A stretch of DNA of 64,000 nucleotides from Hymenobacter tibetensis (lineage in GTDB: Bacteria > Bacteroidota > Bacteroidia > Cytophagales > Hymenobacteraceae). Both the position numbers and the translations under genes were made by a program. Shown piece by piece: positions 37,418 through 45,027 of the stretch. Each line of letters opens with the position of its first letter. The first letter of the stretch is position 1. The stretch spans positions 5,387,001-5,451,000 of the forward strand of contig NZ_CP094669.1 of NCBI RefSeq assembly GCF_022827545.1, in the 5' to 3' direction. Under the pieces are notes generated by a model, which had not been told where the DNA came from, did not search any database, and saw nothing but the letters and a program-made list of their open reading frames with translations.

Positions 37418-37738
37418 TTATTCTCCTTTCACTACTTCCCTAGCGGGCTTCACTTCCCGAGCAATGGCTGAGCGGTCGAATTTCAGCCGGGTACCTCGGT
37501 CCACTTCAATCGTAACGGAGTCTTCGTTTACGTCCAGCACCTTGCCGTGCAAACCGCCAATCGTAACAACTGTGGAGCCCTTCATAATAGACTCCCGGAA
37601 CTTCTTGGCTTCTGCGGCCTTGCGCTGCTGCGGTCTGATCATGAAGAAGTACATCACTACCGCAATACCAATCAGCGGCAGAAAAGACGCCCAGCTTTCC
37701 CCAGCGGGACGGGCTTGTAAGAGAAGCGTAAGAAACAT
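37418..37738 (-). CDS. yajC: Sec translocon accessory subunit YajC
   Basis: A small 106-residue membrane protein that associates with SecDF at the protein export channel. It has one helix (SFLPLIGIAVVMYFFMIRP) followed directly by the conserved QQRKAAEAKKF. The cytoplasmic beta domain GSTVVTIGGLHGKVLDV is the YajC signature. The start was put at the ATG at 37738 (MFLTLLLQ); the in-frame extension upstream would add an unlikely extra hydrophobic segment. Cotranscribed with YbbR (72-bp gap) and preceded by the DUF1573 gene. Confidence 0.92.
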   Translation of the reverse strand: MFLTLLLQARPAGESWASFLPLIGIAVVMYFFMIRPQQRKAAEAKKFRESIMKGSTVVTIGGLHGKVLDVNEDSVTIEVDRGTRLKFDRSAIAREVKPAREVVKGE

Positions 37739-37857
37739 ACAAACTAGGGTAAATAGGTACCTGAGAAAAAAGCAACTGAGCGGCAAAGCACTCAAGTAAA
37801 TGGCCACTATCCATTAGAAGCCAACTACTTAACTACTCCGCTGCCCTGCGCTTTCAC

Positions 37858-38388
37858 TTACTGCGCCAGCGGGCCTTGCGAGCCGTCGGGCAGGATGTTG
37901 GACTTGATGTTGATCTTGGTGATGCTCGGCGAGGTATTAGCGCGTACGGCCACTTCCTTGCTTTGGATGCCCGTCTTGCCATGGCTGTCGAACTGCACTT
38001 CAATGGTGCCTTTAGCACCGGGAGCTACCGGCTCTTTGGTCCAGTTGGGGGTAGTGCAGCCGCAAGAAGCCGTTGCATTTTCGATGAGCAGCGGCGACTT
38101 ACCGGTGTTGGTGAATTCGAACGTGTGCTTCACCACCGAACCCGGCTTGATGTCGCCAAAGTCATGCTCGCTTTCAGCAAAGGTCATAACGGGGGCGTTG
38201 GGGTTGGGCACCTCGGTATCCGATACCACGTTGGGGTTGTCGATGGTAGGGTTGGCGGCGGCTTCGCTAGCATCAGTGGCTGCCGCGTTCATGCCTTCGG
38301 CGCCCACTTCGGTGGTTTTGTCGGTGTTGCAGGCGCCTACCAGCAAAACGCCGGAAAGCATAAGGGCAGAGAAAAAGGTACGTTTCAT
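37858..38388 (-). CDS. DUF1573 lipoprotein
   Basis: A 176-residue predicted lipoprotein (signal FFSALMLSGVLLVGAC, lipobox Cys20) with an acidic, Ala/Asn-rich linker and one DUF1573 Ig-like domain. The domain begins FAESEHDFGDIKPGSVVKH, then FEFTNTGKSPLLIENATASC with GCTTPNW. These are the hallmarks of DUF1573, a Bacteroidota family of surface or periplasmic beta-sandwich proteins of unknown role, often found beside yajC. Start ATG 38388. The gap before it holds the palindromic element at 38482-38546. Confidence 0.9.
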   Translation of the reverse strand: MKRTFFSALMLSGVLLVGACNTDKTTEVGAEGMNAAATDASEAAANPTIDNPNVVSDTEVPNPNAPVMTFAESEHDFGDIKPGSVVKHTFEFTNTGKSPLLIENATASCGCTTPNWTKEPVAPGAKGTIEVQFDSHGKTGIQSKEVAVRANTSPSITKINIKSNILPDGSQGPLAQ

Positions 38389-38481
38389 GAGGATAATAGG
38401 GGTGCCTCCCGGAGGCGAGGCGCAAAGTTTAGGTTGAAAGTACAGGTTAGTGACAGTCTGTTTTGCGCAGTTATACGCAAT

Positions 38482-38546
38482 AAAGGATCCTTTCACAATA
38501 GAACGAGTGGTGGCTGCCTCGTCGTTCCACTGTAAAAGGATCCTTC
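38482..38546. repeat. Imperfect palindromic element, copy A (REP-like)
   Basis: Imperfect inverted repeat whose outer arms both contain AAGGATCCTT, with TTCACAATAGAACGAG opposite CGTTCCACTGTAAAA inside. Its left half resembles the left half of the element at 46123-46218 (15 of 20 aligned bases around ACGATAGAAC). It also lies just past the isocitrate dehydrogenase stop and could act as a terminator. Confidence 0.55.
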
Positions 38547-38572
38547 GCGTTGGCTCGTACGCAGCTGCCGGT

Positions 38573-39577
38573 TTATTTTCCCAGGTTGCTGATGATGGCC
38601 TGCGCGAATTCGCTGGTAGAAGCTTTACCGCCCAGGTCGCCGGTGCATTTCTCTTTGTCTTTGAGCGTGGCTTCCAGAGCCTTCTCGATGGTGTCAGCAT
38701 ACTGGTGCTCGCCCAGGTGGTGCAACATCATCAGCGCCGAGCGGAGCAGCGCCGTTGGGTTGGCTTTGCCCTGGCCCGCAATGTCGGGGGCCGAGCCGTG
38801 CACTGCCTCGAAGATAGCCATGTCGTCGCCGATGTTGGCGCCTGCCACTACCCCTAGGCCACCTACCAAACCCGCGCAGAGGTCGGAGAGGATGTCACCA
38901 AACAGGTTGGTGGTCACGACTACATCAAACTGCTCGGGCTTGTTGACGAGCTGCATGCACATGTTGTCGATGATTTTGTCTTCGAATACGATGTGCGGAA
39001 ACTCATTGCTGGCTTCTTTGCAAGCATTGAGCATCAAGGTACCAGCCATTTTCAGGATGTTGGCCTTGTGTGCTAGCGTCACCTTTTTACGGCCGTGGCG
39101 GTCGGCGTAGGCGAAGGCGGCGCGGCTGATTTTGCGCGACCCTTCTTTGGTAATCCGGTTGAAGGAGTCGGCAATGCCGAGTCGCTCGTCGTACACTTCC
39201 AGCCCGGAATACAAGCCCTCGGTGTTTTCGCGGAACAGCACCAAATCAATGCCCTCATAGCGCGTCACGATGCCTTCCGTGGTTTTGGAGGGCCGCACGT
39301 TCTGGTAGAGGTCGTACTTCTGGCGTAGCGTCACGTTGATGCTACGGAAGCCCTTGCCTACTGGCGTCGTGATAGGGCCTTTCAAGGCCACCCGGTTTTT
39401 CTCCAACGACGAAAGCAATGCCTGCGGAATCAGCTCGCCCGACTGGTCGAAAGTGGTTTGACCAGCGTTCTGCTCTTCCCATTGCACGGGCACCTGCGCC
39501 GCCGTGAAAATATCGGTCACGGCTTTGGTGATTTCTGGCCCAATGCCATCGCCAGGAATGAGGGTGATAAGGTGCAT
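38573..39577 (-). CDS. NAD-dependent isocitrate dehydrogenase (isocitrate/isopropylmalate dehydrogenase family)
   Basis: Oxidatively decarboxylates a 2-hydroxy dicarboxylate, most likely isocitrate to 2-oxoglutarate, in the TCA cycle. The 334-residue protein starts LITLIPGDGIGPEITKAV and has SINVTLRQKYDLYQNVRPSK and LFRENTEGLYSGLEVYD. Next come the metal/substrate motif TTNLFGDILSDLCAGLVGG and the nucleotide loop FEAVHGSAPDIAGQGKANPT. The SINVTLRQ and ENTEGLYSG blocks favour NAD-type isocitrate dehydrogenase over LeuB, and no leucine biosynthesis gene is nearby. It lies between the YtxH and DUF1573 genes. Confidence 0.85.
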   Translation of the reverse strand: MHLITLIPGDGIGPEITKAVTDIFTAAQVPVQWEEQNAGQTTFDQSGELIPQALLSSLEKNRVALKGPITTPVGKGFRSINVTLRQKYDLYQNVRPSKTTEGIVTRYEGIDLVLFRENTEGLYSGLEVYDERLGIADSFNRITKEGSRKISRAAFAYADRHGRKKVTLAHKANILKMAGTLMLNACKEASNEFPHIVFEDKIIDNMCMQLVNKPEQFDVVVTTNLFGDILSDLCAGLVGGLGVVAGANIGDDMAIFEAVHGSAPDIAGQGKANPTALLRSALMMLHHLGEHQYADTIEKALEATLKDKEKCTGDLGGKASTSEFAQAIISNLGK

Positions 39578-39890
39578 ATGCTTCGCTATATGAGGTAGTG
39601 AGGTGATAGGTTAGTGGGGGCGTTGCTTTCAAGAAGAAAGCGGCATAAACAACAGATCTGCTAGCTTATGCTTGTTTCTTCCTGAAGCACTGGTCCGCTA
39701 AAGCGCTAGTTCACCAAGGTATATGGGCAGTTGCCTTTCGGTAGCATTGTAGCGCGAAAGCCACAAGAACCTGTTTCGCGACGAGCCAAACGAGTCCTGA
39801 TGCGCACAAGCCCTAAGGAGCGGCACCAGATACGCGCTTGGCTGGTTGCGGAAATCCGTTCCGCGTCACTGTCCACCAGCCTAGGTGAAA
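39578..39890. other. Gene-free intergenic stretch
   Basis: No coding frame of note. It carries no strong hairpin or repeat. The part nearest the isocitrate dehydrogenase start presumably holds its promoter, but no clean TAnnTTTG match on the minus strand was found. Confidence 0.4.
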
Positions 39891-40202
39891 TTAAATGGTC
39901 TTGCGAGAGTTGATTTGATGGATCAGTTGGTCTACGTCACCCAGAAGTTGCTCGGCCTTGCTCTTGGCATCCTGAATCACACGCTGGCCCTCACTTTTGG
40001 CAGAAGATGGCCCAATATCCGAACGGCTAGTCACTAGGTTTTCCGTAAGGTCAGCCAGATTCTCGCGGTACTTTTCCAGCTTGTAGCTCAGCCAGCTACG
40101 GGTTTCGCGGCCCTTTTCGGGGGCGTACAGCAGTCCAACGACGGCTCCGGTGAGGGCGCCGCCCGTGAAGCACAAGAGGCCGGTAATGGTTTTGCTACCC
40201 AT
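39891..40202 (-). CDS. YtxH-domain small membrane protein
   Basis: A 103-residue protein with a Gly-rich N-terminal helix (GLLCFTGGALTGAVVGLLYA), then PEKGRETRSWLSYKLEKYRE, the usual YtxH/GvpP-like pattern of a short membrane anchor followed by an amphipathic helix. The remainder is predicted helical and charged (VIQDAKSKAEQLLGDVDQLI). YtxH proteins are general stress or envelope-associated proteins without a firm mechanism. It follows nusB by 146 bp, a common pairing in Cytophagales. Confidence 0.8.
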   Translation of the reverse strand: MGSKTITGLLCFTGGALTGAVVGLLYAPEKGRETRSWLSYKLEKYRENLADLTENLVTSRSDIGPSSAKSEGQRVIQDAKSKAEQLLGDVDQLIHQINSRKTI

Positions 40203-40348
40203 TTTTCGTGTCAGTATGAAGTAGTGAGAATTGAGACAGGGACAGTGAGCCTAAGTACGCAGAACTTACGGATGAGATATAAGCCATCTTCCTGTAGGTA
40301 AGAAGCGTGCTGTTGTTGGCAGCCTGTCTTGCTTCTTCTTACAGCAGG

Positions 40349-41533
40349 CTATTGGTTGTCCAGCAACCCACGGCCCGACTTGCGGATGGCTCCACTCGCC
40401 GTCAGATCCTGCGCCAATTTATCTAGAATCCCGTTCACAAACTGCTTGCTCTTGGGAGTGCTGTAGATCTTGCTGATTTCGATGTACTCGTTTATGGTCA
40501 CTTTCACCGGAATTCCACGGAAGAGGTGCATCTCACAGAGCGCCATCTTCAGCAGAATCTTGTCGGTCAAGGCCACTCGCTCCACGTCCCAGTTTTGCGT
40601 GGATTCAGCAATGAGCTTCTCGTATTTATCGTCTTCGGCCAGCGTTTGCTTGTAGAGGCTTTCCGCAAACTCTTTGTCTTCTTGCCAATTGGCCGACAAC
40701 GACATCAACTCCAGTTTCTCGTCGGCAGCTTCGTCCAGCATCTTCACCGTTTTGAGCACGAGGTTCTTAACGATGGGTCGGTTTTCTTCCCAGTTCAAGT
40801 CGTCTTCCTCGAGGTAGCGCGGCAGGTTTTCACCTTTAAAAACGTAGGTTTTGTAGAGGTGTTTGAGCATCTCCTGCTCCTCGGCGTAGTTGCCGGCTGG
40901 GGCCGCTAAGTAGCTGAGTAGCTCCGGGTCTTGCCGCATTTCGTTGCGCCACGCCAAGCGCAATGCTTCCCGCTCGTCTTCGCCCTGCCACCGCTGTGAG
41001 CGGCGAATGGTTAGGTCGAGGAGTTGCAGATTGCCGATCAGCTTCTGGATGGCTGGGTTTTGCTCTAACCGGCTGGTATCAAGCAGCGGCTCCTTGGAAG
41101 CTAGGTGCTTGCGCGCCTCGCGGCTCTTTTCCTCGTCAATGATTTGCAGCAATGACTCTGGAATATTGAGCAGGTGCAGGTACTGGTCATGAATGCTTTC
41201 GGCGGCGTGCACCATCTGGCCGGCATAGAACGTGGCGTCCTTAGCAACGGCTTTCTGGTAGTACTTGATGGCGTCCTGCACGGCATCCTGCACGTCGGCG
41301 TCGTCGCTTTTCTCTGGCTCTTCACCAGATTTGTGCCACTCCTTGAACGTGAGTTCGGCCATCTTCTGCTGCCCTTTCAACAACCGACGGTCTTGTGGTT
41401 CGGGCGAGGTAAGGTCGGGCGCGAAGGCATCCGCAATCCGGTCATTGGCCAATAAAAAATCAGACCCTACGGCCTGATGGTAGGCGTACAGGGCCTGCAT
41501 GACCTTGATGCGAAGCGTGCGACGGTTGAGCAT
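40349..41533 (-). CDS. nusB: Transcription antitermination factor NusB, long Bacteroidota form
   Basis: RNA-binding partner of NusE/S10 in rRNA antitermination. The 394-residue protein is nearly three times the length of E. coli NusB. The start MLNRRTLRIKVMQALYAYHQ resembles the first NusB helix, and the conserved C-terminal NusB fold lies at about 270-385 (WDVERVALTDKILLKMALCE, then VKVTINEYIEISKIYSTPKS, then FVNGILDKL). The stretch between is helical, acidic and specific to this phylum. First gene after the leucine dehydrogenase; the pair is separated by a long inverted repeat. Confidence 0.9.
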   Translation of the reverse strand: MLNRRTLRIKVMQALYAYHQAVGSDFLLANDRIADAFAPDLTSPEPQDRRLLKGQQKMAELTFKEWHKSGEEPEKSDDADVQDAVQDAIKYYQKAVAKDATFYAGQMVHAAESIHDQYLHLLNIPESLLQIIDEEKSREARKHLASKEPLLDTSRLEQNPAIQKLIGNLQLLDLTIRRSQRWQGEDEREALRLAWRNEMRQDPELLSYLAAPAGNYAEEQEMLKHLYKTYVFKGENLPRYLEEDDLNWEENRPIVKNLVLKTVKMLDEAADEKLELMSLSANWQEDKEFAESLYKQTLAEDDKYEKLIAESTQNWDVERVALTDKILLKMALCEMHLFRGIPVKVTINEYIEISKIYSTPKSKQFVNGILDKLAQDLTASGAIRKSGRGLLDNQ

Positions 41534-41543
41534 GAGTTGGTTA

Positions 41544-41644
41544 TGATTGTTGATTACTGATTGTTAGTTGTTGATTAGTAAGCATTTGACTTGTGCGCCG
41601 CGTGCGCTACCAATCAACCATTAACAATCAGCAATCAACAACCA
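41544..41644. repeat. 33-bp imperfect inverted repeat with 35-base loop
   Basis: Arms 41544-41576 and 41612-41644 pair at about 29 of 33 positions and are made of repeated TGATTGTTGATT-like words. It fills the gap between the leucine dehydrogenase stop and the nusB ATG. It probably acts as the terminator of the former, although the low-complexity words may also reflect slippage expansion. Confidence 0.7.
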
Positions 41645-41648
41645 GCTG

Positions 41649-42740
41649 TTAGTAGGTTGATTTGACTTTGCCGATAGCAGCAATGCGCTCCTCTGCCTGC
41701 CGGATAGCGGCAGCCTGAGGGTGCGTATGCTCCTGCTCGGCTTTGAGAAGCACCTGCGTGGTGTAATCGAAAATTTTCTCGGTTTGAATGAGCGCGGACT
41801 GACGGCTCCCCCCAATCACTTCGGAGTAGACGTTGATCAGACCGCCCGCATTAATCAGGAAATCGGGTGCGTACACAATACCCCGGTCCACAAGGGCTGG
41901 GCCATGTACATTCTCGTCTTCCAGTTGGTTGTTGGCGCAACCGGCAATCACGCGGCAGCGCAGCCGATCAAGGGTATCGTCGTTGATGGTGGCACCCAGC
42001 GCGCAAGGCGAATAGATGTCCACGTCTTGGTCGTAGATTTCATCGAGGCCCACGGCCAGAGCACCGAAACGAGCGGCTGCTTCCAGAGCCCGGTCTTCAT
42101 AATAGTCGGTCAGCACGAGCTTGGCGCCTTCCTTCTGCAAATACTCCAGCAGATACGTTCCCACGTGGCCTACGCCTTGCACCGCAATACGCTTACCAGC
42201 TAGGCTTTCTGAGCCGAATGCTTTCTTGGCGGCCGCCTTCATGCCCATGTACGTACCGTAGGCTGTCACCGGCGACGGGTCGCCGGAGCCGCCCATGCTC
42301 TCAGGTAGGCCAGCTACGTGCTTGGTTTCCATCCGAATGTACTCCATGTCCTTGGTGGTCATGTTCACATCCTCGGCCGTGATGTACTTGCCGTTCAGGT
42401 TCTGCACAAAGCGGCCGAACTTGCGCAACAAGCTCTCGGTCTTCATGGTGCGGGCATCACCGATAATGACGGCTTTGCCGCCACCTAAGTTCAAACCCGA
42501 AATAGCGGCCTTATAGCTCATGCCACGCGAGAGGCGCAGCACATCGTGCAGGGCCTCGGCATCAGAAGCATAGTGCCACATGCGGGTGCCGCCTAGTGCG
42601 GGCCCGAGTACCGTATTGTGAATGCCGATGATAGCACGCAGACCAGTTTCGTGGTCGTGGCAGAACACCACTTGTTCGTGCTGATGTTCGGCAATCTGTC
42701 CGAAGACCGAGGTATCGGTCGTTTCGTGAAACTCAACCAT
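41649..42740 (-). CDS. Leucine dehydrogenase (Glu/Leu/Phe/Val dehydrogenase superfamily)
   Basis: NAD-dependent oxidative deamination of branched-chain amino acids to their keto acids. The 363-residue length fits leucine dehydrogenase rather than GDH. Marks are LGPALGGTRMWHYASDAEAL, then the catalytic loop SGLNLGGGKAVIIGDAR, VNMTTKDMEYIRMETKHV and the Rossmann site VQGVGHVGTYLLEYL. CALGATINDDTL and IAGCANNQLEDENVHG follow. The ATG at 42740 (MVEFHETTD) is chosen; a longer in-frame start (42878) would lie inside the hairpin leader. The 5' leader from the putative minus-strand -7 box is about 160 nt long and highly structured. In Bacteroidota this enzyme feeds branched-chain fatty-acid precursor synthesis. 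Confidence 0.9.
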   Translation of the reverse strand: MVEFHETTDTSVFGQIAEHQHEQVVFCHDHETGLRAIIGIHNTVLGPALGGTRMWHYASDAEALHDVLRLSRGMSYKAAISGLNLGGGKAVIIGDARTMKTESLLRKFGRFVQNLNGKYITAEDVNMTTKDMEYIRMETKHVAGLPESMGGSGDPSPVTAYGTYMGMKAAAKKAFGSESLAGKRIAVQGVGHVGTYLLEYLQKEGAKLVLTDYYEDRALEAAARFGALAVGLDEIYDQDVDIYSPCALGATINDDTLDRLRCRVIAGCANNQLEDENVHGPALVDRGIVYAPDFLINAGGLINVYSEVIGGSRQSALIQTEKIFDYTTQVLLKAEQEHTHPQAAAIRQAEERIAAIGKVKSTY

Positions 42741-42800
42741 GAGGATGGGGATAAAAGAGTGGGTGGGATTTAGGAAGAAAGGAGCGGAACTTGGTTGTTG

Positions 42801-42808
42801 TATCTTTG
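42801..42808 (+). promoter_or_regulatory. -7 box candidate for the ABC exporter
   Basis: TATCTTTG matches TAnnTTTG on the plus strand, about 190 bp before the GTG of the exporter gene. Transcription from it would run through the hairpin at 42811-42895. No clean -33 element was found. Confidence 0.4.
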
Positions 42809-42810
42809 AA

Positions 42811-42895
42811 GGCGGTAGCGCGAAGCAGCGTTGCTTATTATCGGCGTCTTTCGGTTGATTGACGTTTAATAGGCGCAACGCTTCGTAGTACCTCC
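42811..42895. promoter_or_regulatory. Long structured hairpin in the shared leader of leucine dehydrogenase and ABC exporter
   Basis: An extended imperfect stem of about 85 nt. Read on the minus strand it pairs GGTA/TACC, GAAGC/GCTTC, GTTGC/GCAAC, TATTA/TAATA and CGTC/GACG in order, separated by small internal loops and capped by a 12-base loop. No T-run follows on either strand, so it does not look like a simple terminator. It lies between two face-to-face -7 boxes (42801-42808 plus; 42909-42916 minus), which would place it in the 5' leader of both divergent genes. A cis-regulatory RNA or a palindromic DNA element are both possible. Confidence 0.55.
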
Positions 42896-42908
42896 CTCAA
42901 TTCGGGTG

Positions 42909-42916
42909 CAAAAGTA
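42909..42916 (-). promoter_or_regulatory. -7 box candidate for leucine dehydrogenase
   Basis: CAAAAGTA on the plus strand reads TACTTTTG on the minus strand. Initiation about seven bases downstream would start the transcript just before the hairpin, giving a leader of about 160 nt before the ATG at 42740. Confidence 0.45.
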
Positions 42917-43000
42917 ACCCAATTTCCGGTTCCGGCCATTGGGTATGCTCTCTACGCGGCTGGCCGGCCCGCTGTTATCCTGCTTCTACCTCTCTCCCTC

Positions 43001-44785
43001 GTGCGCGCACTCTCTGCTACCAATAAGTATTTGTTCCGCTACAAATGGCACTTCCTGGGGGGCGTGCTGTTCGTGGCTTTAAGCACCCTGCTGGCTATTT
43101 TTCCAGCCCAGATTGTGCGCTACGCTTTCGACCTAGTTGGTGAAGGCATTGACCTCTACCACCTATTTGCGGGTACCACCGCGCAAAGTGAAGTGTACAC
43201 GCTATTTGGGCGTAATGTGCTGCTGTATGGCACACTCATTATTGTGCTGGCGTTGCTGCGCGGCGTGTTTCTGTTCTTTATGCGCCAAACCCTCATTGTA
43301 ATGAGCCGGCTGGTGGAAAACGACCAGAAAAACGAGATTTATCAGCACTACCAATCCTTGCCGCTGGCCTTTTACCGCCGCCATAGCACCGGCGACTTAA
43401 TGTCGCGCATCTCGGAAGACGTGGGGCGGGTGCGCATGTACATCGGGCCCGCGCTGATGTACTTCATGCAGCTCGTTATTCTGTTCGTGCTCATCGTGCC
43501 GCTCATGTTCATGGTGAACGTGAAGCTGACTATTTACACGTTGTTGCCATTGCCGGTGCTAAGCGTCAGCATTTTCTACGTCAATAACCTGATTGAAAAG
43601 AAGAGCGACGAGATTCAACGGTCCTTGTCTGGCATGACGACGTTCGTGCAGGAAGCGTTTTCGGGCATTCGGGTGCTGAAGTCGTTTGTGCGGGAAGAAG
43701 ACTCGCACCAGCAGTTTGCAGTAGCCTCCAATGAGTACAAGGAGAAGTCCTTGAGCTTGAACTTCGTGAACTCGCTGTTCTTCCCGTTGATTCTGTTTTT
43801 GGTGGGGCTGAGCACCATTGTAACGGTATACATTGGGGGTCAAGAAGTTATTCGCGGCACCATCACAACGGGCAGCATTGCCGAATTCCTGATTTACGTG
43901 AACTTGCTCACTTGGCCCGTTACGGCACTAGGCTGGACGAGTAGCCTTGTGCAGCGCGCCGAAGCCTCGCAGGCCCGCATCAACGAGTTCATGCACCAGC
44001 AGACGGATATCGTTTCGCAAAAGGATATCGAACAGGAAATTGTGGGCGACATCGTGTTCGACCAGGTTTCTTTTACCTACCCCGACACGGGCATCAAGGC
44101 GCTGCGCGACGTATCGTTCCGCATCCGGCCGGGCCAGACCTTGGCAGTTATTGGCAACACCGGCTCCGGCAAAAGCACCATTGCCGTCTTGCTCTGCCGC
44201 CTCTTCGACGTAACGGCCGGCACCATCCGCATTGATGGTGTAGACGTGCGCGACTTCTCGCTGAACTCGTTGCGCGAGCAAATTGGCTACGTACCGCAAG
44301 ACGTGTTCTTGTTCTCAGACTCGATTCGCAACAACATCAACTTCGGCCTCAGCGACCCTACCGAGGAGCGGATGCAGCAAGCCGCCAAGGACGCCAATGT
44401 GTACGAGAACATCATCCGCTTCCCAGAAGGCTTCGAAACCAAACTTGGCGAACGAGGTATCACGCTTTCCGGCGGCCAAAAGCAGCGAGTTAGTATTGCG
44501 CGGGCCTTGGTGAAAGAGCCTAAAATCCTGATTCTCGATGACTCTCTCTCAGCAGTGGATACTAACACCGAGAATGCCATTTTGGACGCCTTGCAGCGCA
44601 TCATGCATCACCGCACTAGCCTCATCATCTCGCACCGCGTCAGCTCGGTGAAGTTGGCCGACGAAATTCTGGTGTTAGACGATGGCGTGATTGTGCAGCA
44701 TGGTACCCACGAGGCCTTGATGCAGGACGCCGATGGCTTGTATCGGGCCTTGTATGAGCGCCAACTGCAAAGCGAGGAGGCGTAG
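43001..44785 (+). CDS. MsbA-like ABC exporter (fused permease and ATPase)
   Basis: A 594-residue half-transporter that dimerises to export lipids or drugs. The N-terminal domain has six helices with the coupling region LPLAFYRRHSTGDLMSRISE. The ATPase domain shows Walker A GNTGSGKSTIAVL, the Q-loop GYVPQDVFLFSDSI, the signature ITLSGGQKQRVSIARAL, Walker B ILILDDSLSAVD and the switch SHRVSSV. All catalytic residues are present. The start is GTG (43001, MRALSATNKYLFRYK). It is divergent from leucine dehydrogenase across a 260-bp region holding the structured hairpin. Substrate cannot be read from sequence. Confidence 0.92.
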   Translation: MRALSATNKYLFRYKWHFLGGVLFVALSTLLAIFPAQIVRYAFDLVGEGIDLYHLFAGTTAQSEVYTLFGRNVLLYGTLIIVLALLRGVFLFFMRQTLIVMSRLVENDQKNEIYQHYQSLPLAFYRRHSTGDLMSRISEDVGRVRMYIGPALMYFMQLVILFVLIVPLMFMVNVKLTIYTLLPLPVLSVSIFYVNNLIEKKSDEIQRSLSGMTTFVQEAFSGIRVLKSFVREEDSHQQFAVASNEYKEKSLSLNFVNSLFFPLILFLVGLSTIVTVYIGGQEVIRGTITTGSIAEFLIYVNLLTWPVTALGWTSSLVQRAEASQARINEFMHQQTDIVSQKDIEQEIVGDIVFDQVSFTYPDTGIKALRDVSFRIRPGQTLAVIGNTGSGKSTIAVLLCRLFDVTAGTIRIDGVDVRDFSLNSLREQIGYVPQDVFLFSDSIRNNINFGLSDPTEERMQQAAKDANVYENIIRFPEGFETKLGERGITLSGGQKQRVSIARALVKEPKILILDDSLSAVDTNTENAILDALQRIMHHRTSLIISHRVSSVKLADEILVLDDGVIVQHGTHEALMQDADGLYRALYERQLQSEEA

Positions 44786-44936
44786 AGACTCTTGTCTTCT
44801 TGTGCTAGTTTTCAGAGCGGGCAGTACGGCCATAGAATTGGCAATATGTGCTTTGCTATAGGCTGTGTATTGCAAGCAGTTGCTTGCAGCAAGCTTCTTG
44901 CTGTCAAATAAAATGGGGTAGCAGCGGAATGCATTT

Positions 44937-44983
44937 CAAACACGTCCTGTGCGCGGAACCTCACCGCGCACAGGACGTGTTTG
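44937..44983 (+). terminator. Terminator between ABC exporter and prfA
   Basis: Perfect 20-bp arms (44937-44956 and 44964-44983) around a seven-base loop, followed by TTTTC. The prfA -7 box begins eight bases after the hairpin, so the prfA -33 region lies inside the right arm. Confidence 0.85.
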
Positions 44984-44990
44984 TTTTCAA

Positions 44991-44998
44991 TACCTTTG
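44991..44998 (+). promoter_or_regulatory. -7 box upstream of prfA
   Basis: TACCTTTG ends 29 bp before the prfA ATG, matching the spacing seen for hemA and dusB. Confidence 0.55.
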
Positions 44999-45027
44999 CA
45001 CTCCCAATACAATTCTTAGAAGGCAAG

